A stretch of 64,000 nt of DNA from CAWCDJ01 sp963836015 (GTDB lineage: Bacteria > Acidobacteriota > Terriglobia > Bryobacterales > Bryobacteraceae), in NCBI GenBank assembly GCA_963836015.1, contig CAWIIF010000015.1:682001-746000 (forward strand), read 5' to 3'. The translations under genes were made by a program, and so were the position numbers. Below are positions 24,659-32,581 of this stretch, one piece after another. The notes under the pieces were generated by a model. That model was not told the origin of the DNA and made no database searches. It saw nothing but the letters and a program-made list of their open reading frames with translations. How positions within the stretch are numbered: position 1 is the stretch's first letter; each line of letters opens with the position of its first letter.

Positions 24659-26344
24659 ATGGGCCGGACGAGCGGGATGACCGGCCCGCCGTGGAACCTG
24701 ACGATCGCGACGGCGGCATACGGGCCGGCGGGAGAGTTGACGAGCCTGAACGGGGACACGCGGACGTACAACACGCTGGGCCAGTTGACGCGGATCAGCG
24801 GTGGCGGGATCGACCTGGAGTACGTCTACACGGCGGGGCAGAACAACGGGCGGATCACGCAGCAGATCGACCACATCAGCGGGGAGCAGGTGACCTATCA
24901 GTATGACCAGTTGAACCGGCTGTCGCACGCCGAGACGCTGGACAACAGTTGGGGGCTGTCGTACGGCTACGACGGGTTCGGGAACCTGACGGCGAAGACG
25001 GTGACGAAAGGGACGGCGATCCCGGGGTGGACGGGGTTCACGGTGGCCTACGATCCGGCGACGAATCATGGAAATGCCTACGACGCGAATGGGAATGCTT
25101 CGGTGGGCGGGGTATATCCATACGACGTGGAGAACCGGCTGACGGCGACGATCCGGAGTCCGGCGCAGGGGGAATACTATGGGAGCGATGGGAGTTACGT
25201 GTACGATCCGTGGGGGAAGCGGGTGGGGTGGCGGTTTCCGCGGTCGACCGGCATCGCGGGTTCTGACCCGGAGACGAAGTGCGAGGTGCACTTCTACGGG
25301 ATAACGGGGCAGAAGCTGGCGAGCTACAGTTGCGGGTACCACGACGCGGAAGGCGGGGATGGGACGTTCTACTGGAGCCTGAAGGGATACAACGTATACT
25401 TTGCGGGCCACCTGGTCCAGTCGAACGGCGTGAGTGTGACGACGGACCGCTTGGGCTCGGTGCGGGCGAACGGGAGCGGGGAGCGGTTCAACTACCTGCC
25501 GAACGGCGAAGAGCGGACGCCGACGCCCGACGGCCGGGAGAAGTTCGCGACGTACCTCCGGGACAACGGCGGGCTGGACTACGCGGATCAGCGGTTCTAC
25601 GACCGGGGGAGCGGGAGGTTTTTGACGCCGGATCCGGGAGGGATCGGAACAGCGAATCCTAGGGATCCGGGAAGTTGGAACCGGTATGCGTATGCCCAGG
25701 GCGATCCGATTACCATGTATGATCCCAACGGTCTCTATGGTTGTAATCCCGACTTTTGCCGTTACGAGGTGCCGACAAACGATGGAAGCCATAACTATGC
25801 TCCAATTGACCGCGGAACCGGCGATGTTGATCCGGGTGGAGGCGGCTGGGGTGGTGGGATGGAAAGGACGCCGCAGGAGGTCGTCACGGACGCCGTCATG
25901 CGCGCTTCCGATCGGTTGTTCAACTCCGATTGCGCCGGGATATTTCTTAGCCCGGAAGCAAACACGCTTGAACAGAGGCAAGTCTTATCTAGCGTATTGC
26001 AGGGGATTTCAGATGAAGGAAAGATCCGGACGATATCGAAATCCAGCTTGCCTTCAGGCACACCCGATGGTGTTGCTGGATTCACGACCGATAGGTTTGG
26101 TTTAATCTACTTCGTTCAGGAGGGTTCGTTCTTCACCAACCAGCTAAACGGGAAACCTCTGGGCGGTGCTTTGTCAGGACTCACACAGAGCCAAACCCAG
26201 GAGCTTATGGTCATTCACGAATACCTGCACTATTGGGGTATCGGTCGGGATGATGCGAAGCAAGAATACGTGATGGCAAATGGTGACAAGGTCGTTGGTT
26301 CCGAAGGAATCTCGCAGGAGATAAGAAACAAATGCTTCAAGTGA
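24659..26344 (+). CDS. Rhs cassette 1: 5'-truncated YD-repeat core with HExxH tip
   Basis: Fragment of an Rhs/YD-repeat protein. Rhs-like sequence starts at about 24572 (YDTNPINGQ), then jumps by an internal deletion and frame change to PAQDYLTAGP. The frame is open through the ATG at 24659, which gives 561 aa. The YD-repeat core ends with the Rhs core signature DYADQRFYDRGSGRFLTPDP and YAYAQGDPITMYDPNG. The unique tip (about residues 358-561) has Cys in NSDCAGIF, then MVIHEYLH (His520, a zincin HExxH), and ends RNKCFK. No N-terminal delivery region or signal is present. The start of the next gene overlaps by 13 bp, formed over the TGC of the last Cys. The tip has lower GC than the core. Confidence 0.75.
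   Translation: MGRTSGMTGPPWNLTIATAAYGPAGELTSLNGDTRTYNTLGQLTRISGGGIDLEYVYTAGQNNGRITQQIDHISGEQVTYQYDQLNRLSHAETLDNSWGLSYGYDGFGNLTAKTVTKGTAIPGWTGFTVAYDPATNHGNAYDANGNASVGGVYPYDVENRLTATIRSPAQGEYYGSDGSYVYDPWGKRVGWRFPRSTGIAGSDPETKCEVHFYGITGQKLASYSCGYHDAEGGDGTFYWSLKGYNVYFAGHLVQSNGVSVTTDRLGSVRANGSGERFNYLPNGEERTPTPDGREKFATYLRDNGGLDYADQRFYDRGSGRFLTPDPGGIGTANPRDPGSWNRYAYAQGDPITMYDPNGLYGCNPDFCRYEVPTNDGSHNYAPIDRGTGDVDPGGGGWGGGMERTPQEVVTDAVMRASDRLFNSDCAGIFLSPEANTLEQRQVLSSVLQGISDEGKIRTISKSSLPSGTPDGVAGFTTDRFGLIYFVQEGSFFTNQLNGKPLGGALSGLTQSQTQELMVIHEYLHYWGIGRDDAKQEYVMANGDKVVGSEGISQEIRNKCFK
24686..25386 (+). repeat. 701-bp direct repeat, copy 1 (Rhs core)
   Basis: Reads identically by eye to 27133-27833 with a constant offset of 2447 bp, and is bounded by mismatches at 24685 and 25387. 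A third, more diverged partial copy is at about 31280-31627. It lies inside the YD-repeat coding region. Confidence 0.85.
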
Positions 26345-26952
26345 TTCATCAGAAAACGGCGGCAGTCGTCGTTGTTGTTCTAGCGAGCCTCTGCAGTTCT
26401 GCAAAAGCGGCATCCCTGTGTGTGAGCGTGTTAGATCCATCGAATCTCCCGTTGCCCGACGCTTCGGTGAACGCAGTGAATCTCGCGACGAATAGGCGGA
26501 TTGGCGGGCGAACTGATCGTGCCGGCAAAGCATGCCTCTCTGCGCTCTCGGAGGGGTTGTATTCTGTTGAGGTTGGGCTAATAGGCTTCTTGAACGTCAG
26601 GTACTATCCCGTGCGCATTGCCCCGGTAGTGATGCATGAACTCCGATTCCAGTTGCCGTTCAGTGAAATCACCGAGGGGAGCTTAGCCCAAGAGGCGACG
26701 CTTAGCGGCACGCTCAAGGAGAATGGTATTCCGGTTCAAAGCGCCAAAATCTGTATCTTTGAGAATGGTCGCGAAGGCGCCCTGCCCACTGCGTGTGGAG
26801 TGACCGATGACTTAGGCGAGTATGCGATCGTAGTCCCAACTGGTGTTTATACCATCGAGTTGCGACTGCCACGTGGTTCCATACAGCGTTCCAAAGTCGA
26901 TCTCTCGGTTCCAGGCTTTCATAGGAACTCGCTGAATGTGCCCCAGCAATAA
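26332..26952 (+). CDS. Secreted partner protein of Rhs cassette 1
   Basis: Protein of 206 aa, not recognised as a named family member. It has a signal peptide (AAVVVVVLASLCSSAKA, cleavage near residue 26). Two beta-sandwich repeats of the carboxypeptidase-regulatory / Cna-B kind follow: LPDASVNAVNLATNRR with GGRTDRAGKACLS, then GIPVQSAKICIF with GVTDDLGEYAIVVPTGVY. Its ATG overlaps the tip gene by 13 bp. Position and export suggest a partner or immunity protein for the tip, but this is inference. Its TAA is in frame with the following Rhs core copy, which starts about 30 bases later. Confidence 0.65.
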   Translation: MLQVIHQKTAAVVVVVLASLCSSAKAASLCVSVLDPSNLPLPDASVNAVNLATNRRIGGRTDRAGKACLSALSEGLYSVEVGLIGFLNVRYYPVRIAPVVMHELRFQLPFSEITEGSLAQEATLSGTLKENGIPVQSAKICIFENGREGALPTACGVTDDLGEYAIVVPTGVYTIELRLPRGSIQRSKVDLSVPGFHRNSLNVPQQ

Positions 26953-26991
26953 GTATCGGGAAACGGGGTCCAGGGCCGAAATCGCCAGCCG

Positions 26992-28836
26992 GTGGAATTC
27001 GAGGCGCAGTACGGGTGGGACAATGAGGGAAGGATGACGTCGCAGTCCTACCCCGCGCAGGACTATCTCACGGCCGGGCCGCAGTACGGGTATCAGTTCG
27101 ACGCCATGGGCCGGACGAGCGGGATGACCGGGCCGCCGTGGAACCTGACGATCGCGACGGCGGCATACGGGCCGGCGGGAGAGTTGACGAGCCTGAACGG
27201 GGACACGCGGACGTACAACACGCTGGGCCAGTTGACGCGGATCAGCGGTGGCGGGATCGACCTGGAGTACGTCTACACGGCGGGGCAGAACAACGGGCGG
27301 ATCACGCAGCAGATCGACCACATCAGCGGGGAGCAGGTGACCTATCAGTATGACCAGTTGAACCGGCTGTCGCACGCCGAGACGCTGGACAACAGTTGGG
27401 GGCTGTCGTACGGCTACGACGGGTTCGGGAACCTGACGGCGAAGACGGTGACGAAAGGGACGGCGATCCCGGGGTGGACGGGGTTCACGGTGGCCTACGA
27501 TCCGGCGACGAATCATGGAAATGCCTACGACGCGAATGGGAATGCTTCGGTGGGCGGGGTATATCCATACGACGTGGAGAACCGGCTGACGGCGACGATC
27601 CGGAGTCCGGCGCAGGGGGAATACTATGGGAGCGATGGGAGTTACGTGTACGATCCGTGGGGGAAGCGGGTGGGGTGGCGGTTTCCGCGGTCGACCGGCA
27701 TCGCGGGTTCTGACCCGGAGACGAAGTGCGAGGTGCACTTCTACGGGATAACGGGGCAGAAGCTGGCGAGCTACAGTTGCGGGTACCACGACGCGGAAGG
27801 CGGGGATGGGACGTTCTACTGGAGCCTGAAGGGGTACAACGTATACTTTGCGGGGCACCTGGTCCAGTCGAACGGGGTGAGTGTGACGACGGACCGCTTG
27901 GGCTCGGTGCGGGCGAACGGGAGTGGGGAGCGTTTCAACTACCTGCCGCACGGGGAAGAGCGGACGCCGACTGCCGACGGCCGGGAGAAGTTCGCGACAT
28001 ACATCCGGGACAGCGGCGGGCTGGATTACGCGGACCAGCGGTACTACGACCGGGGGAGTGGGAGGTTCTTGACGGCGGACCCGGGAGGGATCAGCACGGC
28101 GGATCCGAGGGACCCGGGGAGTTGGAATCGGTTTGCGTATGTGGGTGGGGACCCCGTGAATTTTGTCGATCCAAGTGGTACGAACCGTCTGATGTGCGAT
28201 GTGTACACGGACTATGGATGCGCAGGTACGGGTACGGCGTTCAGTGGAGGAGGGTGGTACCTCAATTTGATCAACGAAGCAGGAGAGGGTTGGAGCTACA
28301 GCAGTTCCGGCTTCCTACCCAGCTCTGGTGGCGCAGGGGACCCGCAAGGAGGCAGCGGGTCGTCCGCTCCGGTTGCAACGAATTGGCAACTCATGCCTGC
28401 GGCCTTCTCTCGTGCCATGCAGGCTCTAACGCTAAACCAGGACTGCTTCAACCTGTTCGGGAATTCGACAAGCCGCGCAGGGAAATGGGATCCAACGGTC
28501 GTCTTGACGAGCCTTTTCCTCACGCAGGACGGCAGTTACGGGTCTGTGAATTTCAACTACACCGGCAACGGCAGCGCTCTTACTACACCGACGGGATTCC
28601 CTTTGCCGAGTCTCCGTTCGGGCATCACCGGCACGAGCGCAACGATATCGCTGAACGCCAAGGATTGGAACGTGAACAATGTCGCTTTCAATGCTGAGAC
28701 ATTACTCCACGAGATGGGCCATCTCTACAACTTCGTTCGTGGGGCGGGCGGCTTCGCTGTTCCAAACCGCGCTGAACTCAAAGACAAGGAAGCGTTCGAT
28801 AAGGTAATCGAGGACAAATGCAGCCTCAAGTACTGA
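26992..28836 (+). CDS. Rhs cassette 2: truncated YD-repeat core with HExxH tip
   Basis: Rhs-like ORF of 614 aa from GTG 26992, lacking any N-terminal region. Core homology begins at about 26981 (QPVEFEAQYGWDNEGRM), a different truncation point from cassette 1. The core continues through DYADQRYYDRGSGRFLTADP and YVGGDPVNFVDPSG. The tip (about 397-614) starts LMCDVYTDYGCAG and has a Gly/Ser linker, WQLMPAAFSRAMQAL, Cys in NQDCFNLF, then TLLHEMGHLYN (His573, zincin HExxH), ending EDKCSLKY. The next gene's ATG overlaps by 19 bp, again over the TGC of the last Cys. No ribosome site precedes the GTG; expression may depend on the upstream gene, whose stop is in the same frame. Confidence 0.75.
   Translation: MEFEAQYGWDNEGRMTSQSYPAQDYLTAGPQYGYQFDAMGRTSGMTGPPWNLTIATAAYGPAGELTSLNGDTRTYNTLGQLTRISGGGIDLEYVYTAGQNNGRITQQIDHISGEQVTYQYDQLNRLSHAETLDNSWGLSYGYDGFGNLTAKTVTKGTAIPGWTGFTVAYDPATNHGNAYDANGNASVGGVYPYDVENRLTATIRSPAQGEYYGSDGSYVYDPWGKRVGWRFPRSTGIAGSDPETKCEVHFYGITGQKLASYSCGYHDAEGGDGTFYWSLKGYNVYFAGHLVQSNGVSVTTDRLGSVRANGSGERFNYLPHGEERTPTADGREKFATYIRDSGGLDYADQRYYDRGSGRFLTADPGGISTADPRDPGSWNRFAYVGGDPVNFVDPSGTNRLMCDVYTDYGCAGTGTAFSGGGWYLNLINEAGEGWSYSSSGFLPSSGGAGDPQGGSGSSAPVATNWQLMPAAFSRAMQALTLNQDCFNLFGNSTSRAGKWDPTVVLTSLFLTQDGSYGSVNFNYTGNGSALTTPTGFPLPSLRSGITGTSATISLNAKDWNVNNVAFNAETLLHEMGHLYNFVRGAGGFAVPNRAELKDKEAFDKVIEDKCSLKY
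27133..27833 (+). repeat. 701-bp direct repeat, copy 2 (Rhs core)
   Basis: Second copy of the block at 24686-25386. Outside the block the two cores differ at scattered sites, for example 27132, 27834 and many positions after 27855. This pattern fits recent duplication or gene conversion. Confidence 0.85.
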
Positions 28837-29369
28837 TCCACTTTCGAGTTGCTGTCCTATTCGTGTTCGTCGGCACCGCTGCAGTCACGGGTGGGGCAGC
28901 GAGTGACTGCACACGCTTATGGACTATCCCAGAACTAGTGCGCGCCGGCAGTCGGCTGGACGGGCAGGTTGTTTGCGTGCGATCCGTGTTACGGCCTTTA
29001 CCGTTGCGTGATCGAACATCACCGTCCGTATTCGTGTATGAAGCGATACCGAGGCGCGGTGAATCCGGCGGACAGCGGGTCGGTTTACTCGCATGGGACA
29101 AAGAGCTAGGAATTGACGAGTCGCTATACCGGCCTAGCAGCGAGGATCTATTAACGAAGGCTGCCGCACGATGTGGGGGGATAACGCAAGACGAACTCAG
29201 TTTTGACGTGAACTTCCGGGCTGTTGTGGAGTACAGGAAGGGTCTCACGGAGCGGGCATATTCGGCGCTCCCACCGGCGCTCTCAGCCGAGAAACCCCGT
29301 CGCACCCGTTATGATATTGAACTTGTTCTGCTCGAAGTGCTCAAAGCAACGGCAATTTGCCATAAGTGA
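28818..29369 (+). CDS. Secreted partner protein of Rhs cassette 2
   Basis: Protein of 183 aa with a signal peptide (VAVLFVFVGTAAVTGGAAS). It has no recognised domain. A segment GSRLDGQVVCVRSVL resembles the opening strand of small OB-like secreted proteins common in acidobacteria, but this is weak. The ATG overlaps the tip gene of cassette 2 by 19 bp, so expression is coupled. Its stop TGA overlaps a GTG that opens the next Rhs remnant (GTGA). Function is unknown; the same position as the other two partners suggests an equivalent role. Confidence 0.6.
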   Translation: MQPQVLIHFRVAVLFVFVGTAAVTGGAASDCTRLWTIPELVRAGSRLDGQVVCVRSVLRPLPLRDRTSPSVFVYEAIPRRGESGGQRVGLLAWDKELGIDESLYRPSSEDLLTKAAARCGGITQDELSFDVNFRAVVEYRKGLTERAYSALPPALSAEKPRRTRYDIELVLLEVLKATAICHK

Positions 29370-30099
29370 ACCCTTGTGCGGATCAACGGTATTACGACCG
29401 GGGGACGGGGAGGTTTTTGACCGCGGACCCGTCCACCGGAAGCAATGCTGCCGACCCCGGCAGTTGGAACAAGTATGCATACGTCGGGGGCGACCCGGCG
29501 AACTTTGCGGACCCGAGTGGTCTGATGTGCGATGTATACACGGACTATGGCTGTGCCGGGTCTACAACGACCACAGGGGGCGGGGCACTAACCAACTGGT
29601 ATAACAACGGGGAAGGTTGGGCGATCCCCGATCCGACTCTACGAATCGGCAACTGATGCCGGCAGCTCTCAAGCAGGCACTCGCAGATCTAGCCAAACCT
29701 GGCTGTGATGTTGTGTTCGCAAGTGGAATCGCCAAGGGCCATGACCCGGCTGAGGTCCTGTCGGCTATTATCAACGGAACTCAGTACGGTTCGGTCTCCT
29801 TCAAAGGCCTCGGGCCGGGCACTGGCGCAGAAGAATCGGTGTCACGTCGTTTCCCCCCATGGCAGCAGAAGAAGGTAACAATCACTATCAATTCTGGGAC
29901 GTACCCTGGTGGCATTTACTGGAACAACGGGGACGCTGGCGTAAACGCGATCACGTTGCTGCATGAGCTCGGGCACGCCTTCAACGATCTCTTTGGCAAG
30001 GGCAGCTCGACAATCATCAACGACACGAATTGGAAAGGCAAGATGAACCAGGCTGCGGAGGATGCGAACGCTGATGCATTAAAACCATGCGCACAATAA
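29366..30099 (+). pseudogene. Rhs cassette 3: orphan HExxH tip, core almost lost, frameshifted
   Basis: The reading frame opens at GTG 29366, overlapping the preceding stop. It keeps only the last piece of the Rhs core (ADQRYYDRGTGRFLTADP, YVGGDPANFADPSG). The tip linker LMCDVYTDYGCAG is shared with cassette 2. The frame then ends at 29656 after NGEGWAIPDP. The tip continues in another frame (TTG 29617 or ATG 29656) as NRQLMPAALKQALADL, Cys in KPGCDVVF, TLLHELGHAFN (HExxH) and LKPCAQ. So one frameshift lies between about 29620 and 29640. The distal part could still be translated alone as about 146-160 aa. The next gene overlaps by 13 bp over the last Cys codon. Confidence 0.65.
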
Positions 30100-30554
30100 T
30101 TCTAGTGTTTGCAACTGTATTGGGCGTCAGTTCCTCTTACGGAGAGCAGACTCCGCTCTCCGTATGCGACATCATGCACCCACACGCTTTACCCGAGCAG
30201 AGTATTCCCGTCGCCGGGCGCATTCTATTCACGATGCACGGCGCGTTTCTAACAACCGACTCCTGCTCTGACCACTCTTACGACATCGTGATTTTGTACC
30301 CAGGCGTAGAAGGCACGCCCTCCGTTCCGTTCAAGCTGGACCCGGAAGCAACGGAGCGACTAAGCCCTTTCTTTAGACCCGCTGGTGGGACCGCGACAGC
30401 ATGCGGCATATTGGACGGGCAGGTATTCTATAAGAAAGGCTTCAGGTCCAAACGCCAGGGGGCAGGACCCCAGGGGAATGGTTTCGGCCCGAGGGGTGCG
30501 TTTCGGGTAGCCTTCGTACTTCGGACAGTCAGGGAAATCCGCCCGTGTAAATAA
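30087..30554 (+). CDS. Secreted partner protein of Rhs cassette 3
   Basis: Protein of 155 aa with a short signal peptide (MRTIILVFATVLGVSSSYG). The mature part has IPVAGRILFTMHGAFLTTDS and CSDHSYDIVILYP, a beta-rich pattern loosely like the partner of cassette 2 (GQVVCVRSVLRPLPLRD). No family is recognised. The start overlaps the tip by 13 bp. The fourth Rhs fragment begins within about 10 bases of its stop. Confidence 0.6.
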   Translation: MRTIILVFATVLGVSSSYGEQTPLSVCDIMHPHALPEQSIPVAGRILFTMHGAFLTTDSCSDHSYDIVILYPGVEGTPSVPFKLDPEATERLSPFFRPAGGTATACGILDGQVFYKKGFRSKRQGAGPQGNGFGPRGAFRVAFVLRTVREIRPCK

Positions 30555-30559
30555 GTGCG

Positions 30560-31630
30560 CGGTGCCTGGGCTCCCAGACCACGGTGACCGCCCCGGCCGG
30601 GAAATGGAAGACCTTCACCAACGACGCCATGGGCAACCTGGTGACGGTGACGGAGCCGAATCCGGCGGGCGGATCCAACCTGGTGACCTCCTACACCTAC
30701 AACGTGCTCAGCCAGCTCACGCAGGTCTCGATGCCGCGCGCGGAAGGGACGCAGACCCGGACCTTCCAGTGGTCGGGTTCGGATATGGTGAGCGCGACGA
30801 ACCCGGAAAACGGAACGGTGACGTATCAGTACGACGGCGAGCACCGCGTGACACGGCGGATCGACGCCAAGGGGCAGAAGACCCTGTACAGCTACGATCC
30901 CTACGGGCGGCTGACGCAGAAGCGGTATTTCGGGTGGGCGACATACCCTAACGGGAATCAATTCCTGGTGGAGCAGCCCGCCCAGGAGGTGGACTATTAC
31001 TACGACACGAACCCGCTCAACGGCAGCTACTCGGCGCAGGCGTGGGGGCGGCTGGCGGCGGTGACGTTCGCGGCTGGGTACTCGTATCAATACAGCTACA
31101 ATCAGGCCGGGAGGGTGATCAAGCAGAAGCTGCGCACGCCGGACCAGCGGAGCCAGCAGCCGGTGGAATTCGAGGCGCAGTACGGGTGGGACAATGAGGG
31201 AAGGATGACGTCGCAGTCCTACCCCGCGCAGGACTATCTCACGGCGGGGCCGCAATACGCCTACCAGTTCGACGCCATGGGCCGGGTGAGCGGGATGACC
31301 GGGCCGCCGTGGAACCTGACGATCGCGACGGCGGGATACGGGCCGGCGGGAGAGTTGACCAGCCTGAACGGCGACACGCGGACATACAACACGCTGGGCC
31401 AGTTGACGCGGATTAACGGCGGCGGGATCGACCTGGAGTACGTGTACACGGCCGGCCAGAACAACGGGCGGATCACGCAGCAGATCGACCACGTGGGCGG
31501 GGAGCAGGTGACCTACCAGTATGACCAGTTGAACCGGCTATCGCACGCGGAGACGCTGGACAACAGTTGGGGGCTGTCGTATGGCTACGACGGTTTCGGG
31601 AACCTGACGGCGAAGACGGTGACGAACCGA
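30560..31630 (+). pseudogene. Rhs fragment 4: YD-repeat core without a tip
   Basis: An open frame (GTG 30584 to stop 31675) encodes YD repeats: DAMGNLVTVTEPNPAGG, QYDGEHRVTRRIDAKGQ, YDPYGRLTQKRYFGW, YYDTNPLNGSYSAQAWGRL, then the segments shared with cassettes 1 and 2 (EAQYGWDNEGRM, DAMGRVSGM, YDGFGNLTAKTVT). Homology stops abruptly at about 31627, where the other copies continue with KGTAIPGW. The frame runs 15 residues into unrelated sequence. It has neither the N-terminus nor the tip, so it is a remnant. It is the only copy that retains the more N-terminal repeats. Confidence 0.7.
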
Positions 31631-31764
31631 CCCCTTACCTCCAGTCACACCGCTTCCCGCCATCCATGCTATTGAAAACAAACTAAGTCGCCAAGCCCAC
31701 ACCAAATCTCGGGACTATAATCGATCTTGGGCACCGGTTGGGAGCGCCGGACCGCCAAAATGGG

Positions 31765-31888
31765 ATTGGCTTCGTTTCGCATTTACCCGGGCAGCGCGTT
31801 GCCTGCGGCGGCAGGCGCTGATTCCATTTGACTTCTTGGGTTCGTTTCGCATCTCCCGATCCGTTGAAATTGGCTTCGTTCCGTATTT
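31765..31888. repeat. Three short imperfect repeats (TTGGCTTCGTTTCGCAT type)
   Basis: Imperfect copies at 31765-31784 (ATTGGCTTCGTTTCGCATTT), 31836-31854 and 31869-31888, in a 230-bp gene-free stretch after the last Rhs remnant. Read on the minus strand they give the NEANF / KRTQ / ETKPI peptide strings seen in spurious ORFs of repeat-rich bacteria. They mark a dispersed non-coding repeat family. Confidence 0.6.
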
Positions 31889-31906
31889 CGGGAGCGTGGT
31901 GGCAGG

Positions 31907-32350
31907 CTACGCGACGTCCGCCGCCAGTTGGATGGCCGGCCGCACGGCGCGGCGGGGCGGGACCCCGAAGTGGCGGCGCGCGGAGGCGATGACGCGCTCC
32001 AGTTCTTCCGGCTCCAGGGGCTGCGCCAGGACGTCGAATCCGCCGATGTTGAGCACTTCCGACCAGAGATAATCGTCGGCCGTTCGCGAGGTGACGATCA
32101 GTTGCGGCGGGTGGGCGCGGCGGCGAAGATCCCGCAGCATGCGCCGCCAGCTCCAGTTCGGAACGTTGCTTTCCGCCAGCACCACGTGGACAGGGTTGCT
32201 GGCAAGGCAACGCAGCGCGCGGTAGCGGTCGCGGGCCTCGAAAAGCCTCCATCCGAGGGTCTCAAAGACGTCGTGGACCAGCGGACGGTCCTGCTGATAT
32301 TCACCCACCAGCAGGGCGGAAACCAAGCTCTCGGACGTCGGTTGCGTCAT
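31907..32350 (-). CDS. Pseudo-receiver (degenerate response-regulator) protein
   Basis: Stand-alone CheY-like domain of 147 aa. The fold is recognisable: SALLVGEYQQDRPLVHDVFETLG, VHVVLAESNVPNWSWRRML, PPQLIVTSR, then FDVLAQPLEPEELERVI. The phosphoacceptor Asp is replaced by Glu60 (VLAES) and the conserved Lys by Gln (LAQPL), so normal phosphorylation is not expected. A Glu there can mimic the phosphorylated state. Start ATG 32350 follows GGAGGG at nine bases. It is divergent from a second pseudo-receiver gene. Confidence 0.75.
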   Translation of the reverse strand: MTQPTSESLVSALLVGEYQQDRPLVHDVFETLGWRLFEARDRYRALRCLASNPVHVVLAESNVPNWSWRRMLRDLRRRAHPPQLIVTSRTADDYLWSEVLNIGGFDVLAQPLEPEELERVIASARRHFGVPPRRAVRPAIQLAADVA

Positions 32351-32581
32351 CGTACACGTCCCTCCCGGTATGAACTGCGCTTATCGTGGAAGGCGAGTCG
32401 CCAATCGCCCTGGATTTCAGAGTAGCGGCCGGATCCAGAATTCGCCGTACGTAAGGATACCGGTGGAAATTCCGGGGTGTTACTGGGTACAGAACGACTG
32501 GGCCGTGTGTACCCATGGGAACCGCATAACCCGAATTAGTCCTTGTGCCGGATTCCGCCCGGCATTAGAATTCAAACCGCT

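Noticed and set aside
24590..31492. Repeated minus-strand open frames of 354-463 aa in the Rhs cores
   Set aside because: They recur only because the core DNA is repeated. They are antisense, Pro/Arg/Val-rich, and have no start context.
31683..32252. 189-aa minus-strand open frame containing NEANF and KRTQ strings
   Set aside because: Produced by the dispersed short repeats and overlaps the pseudo-receiver gene in another frame.
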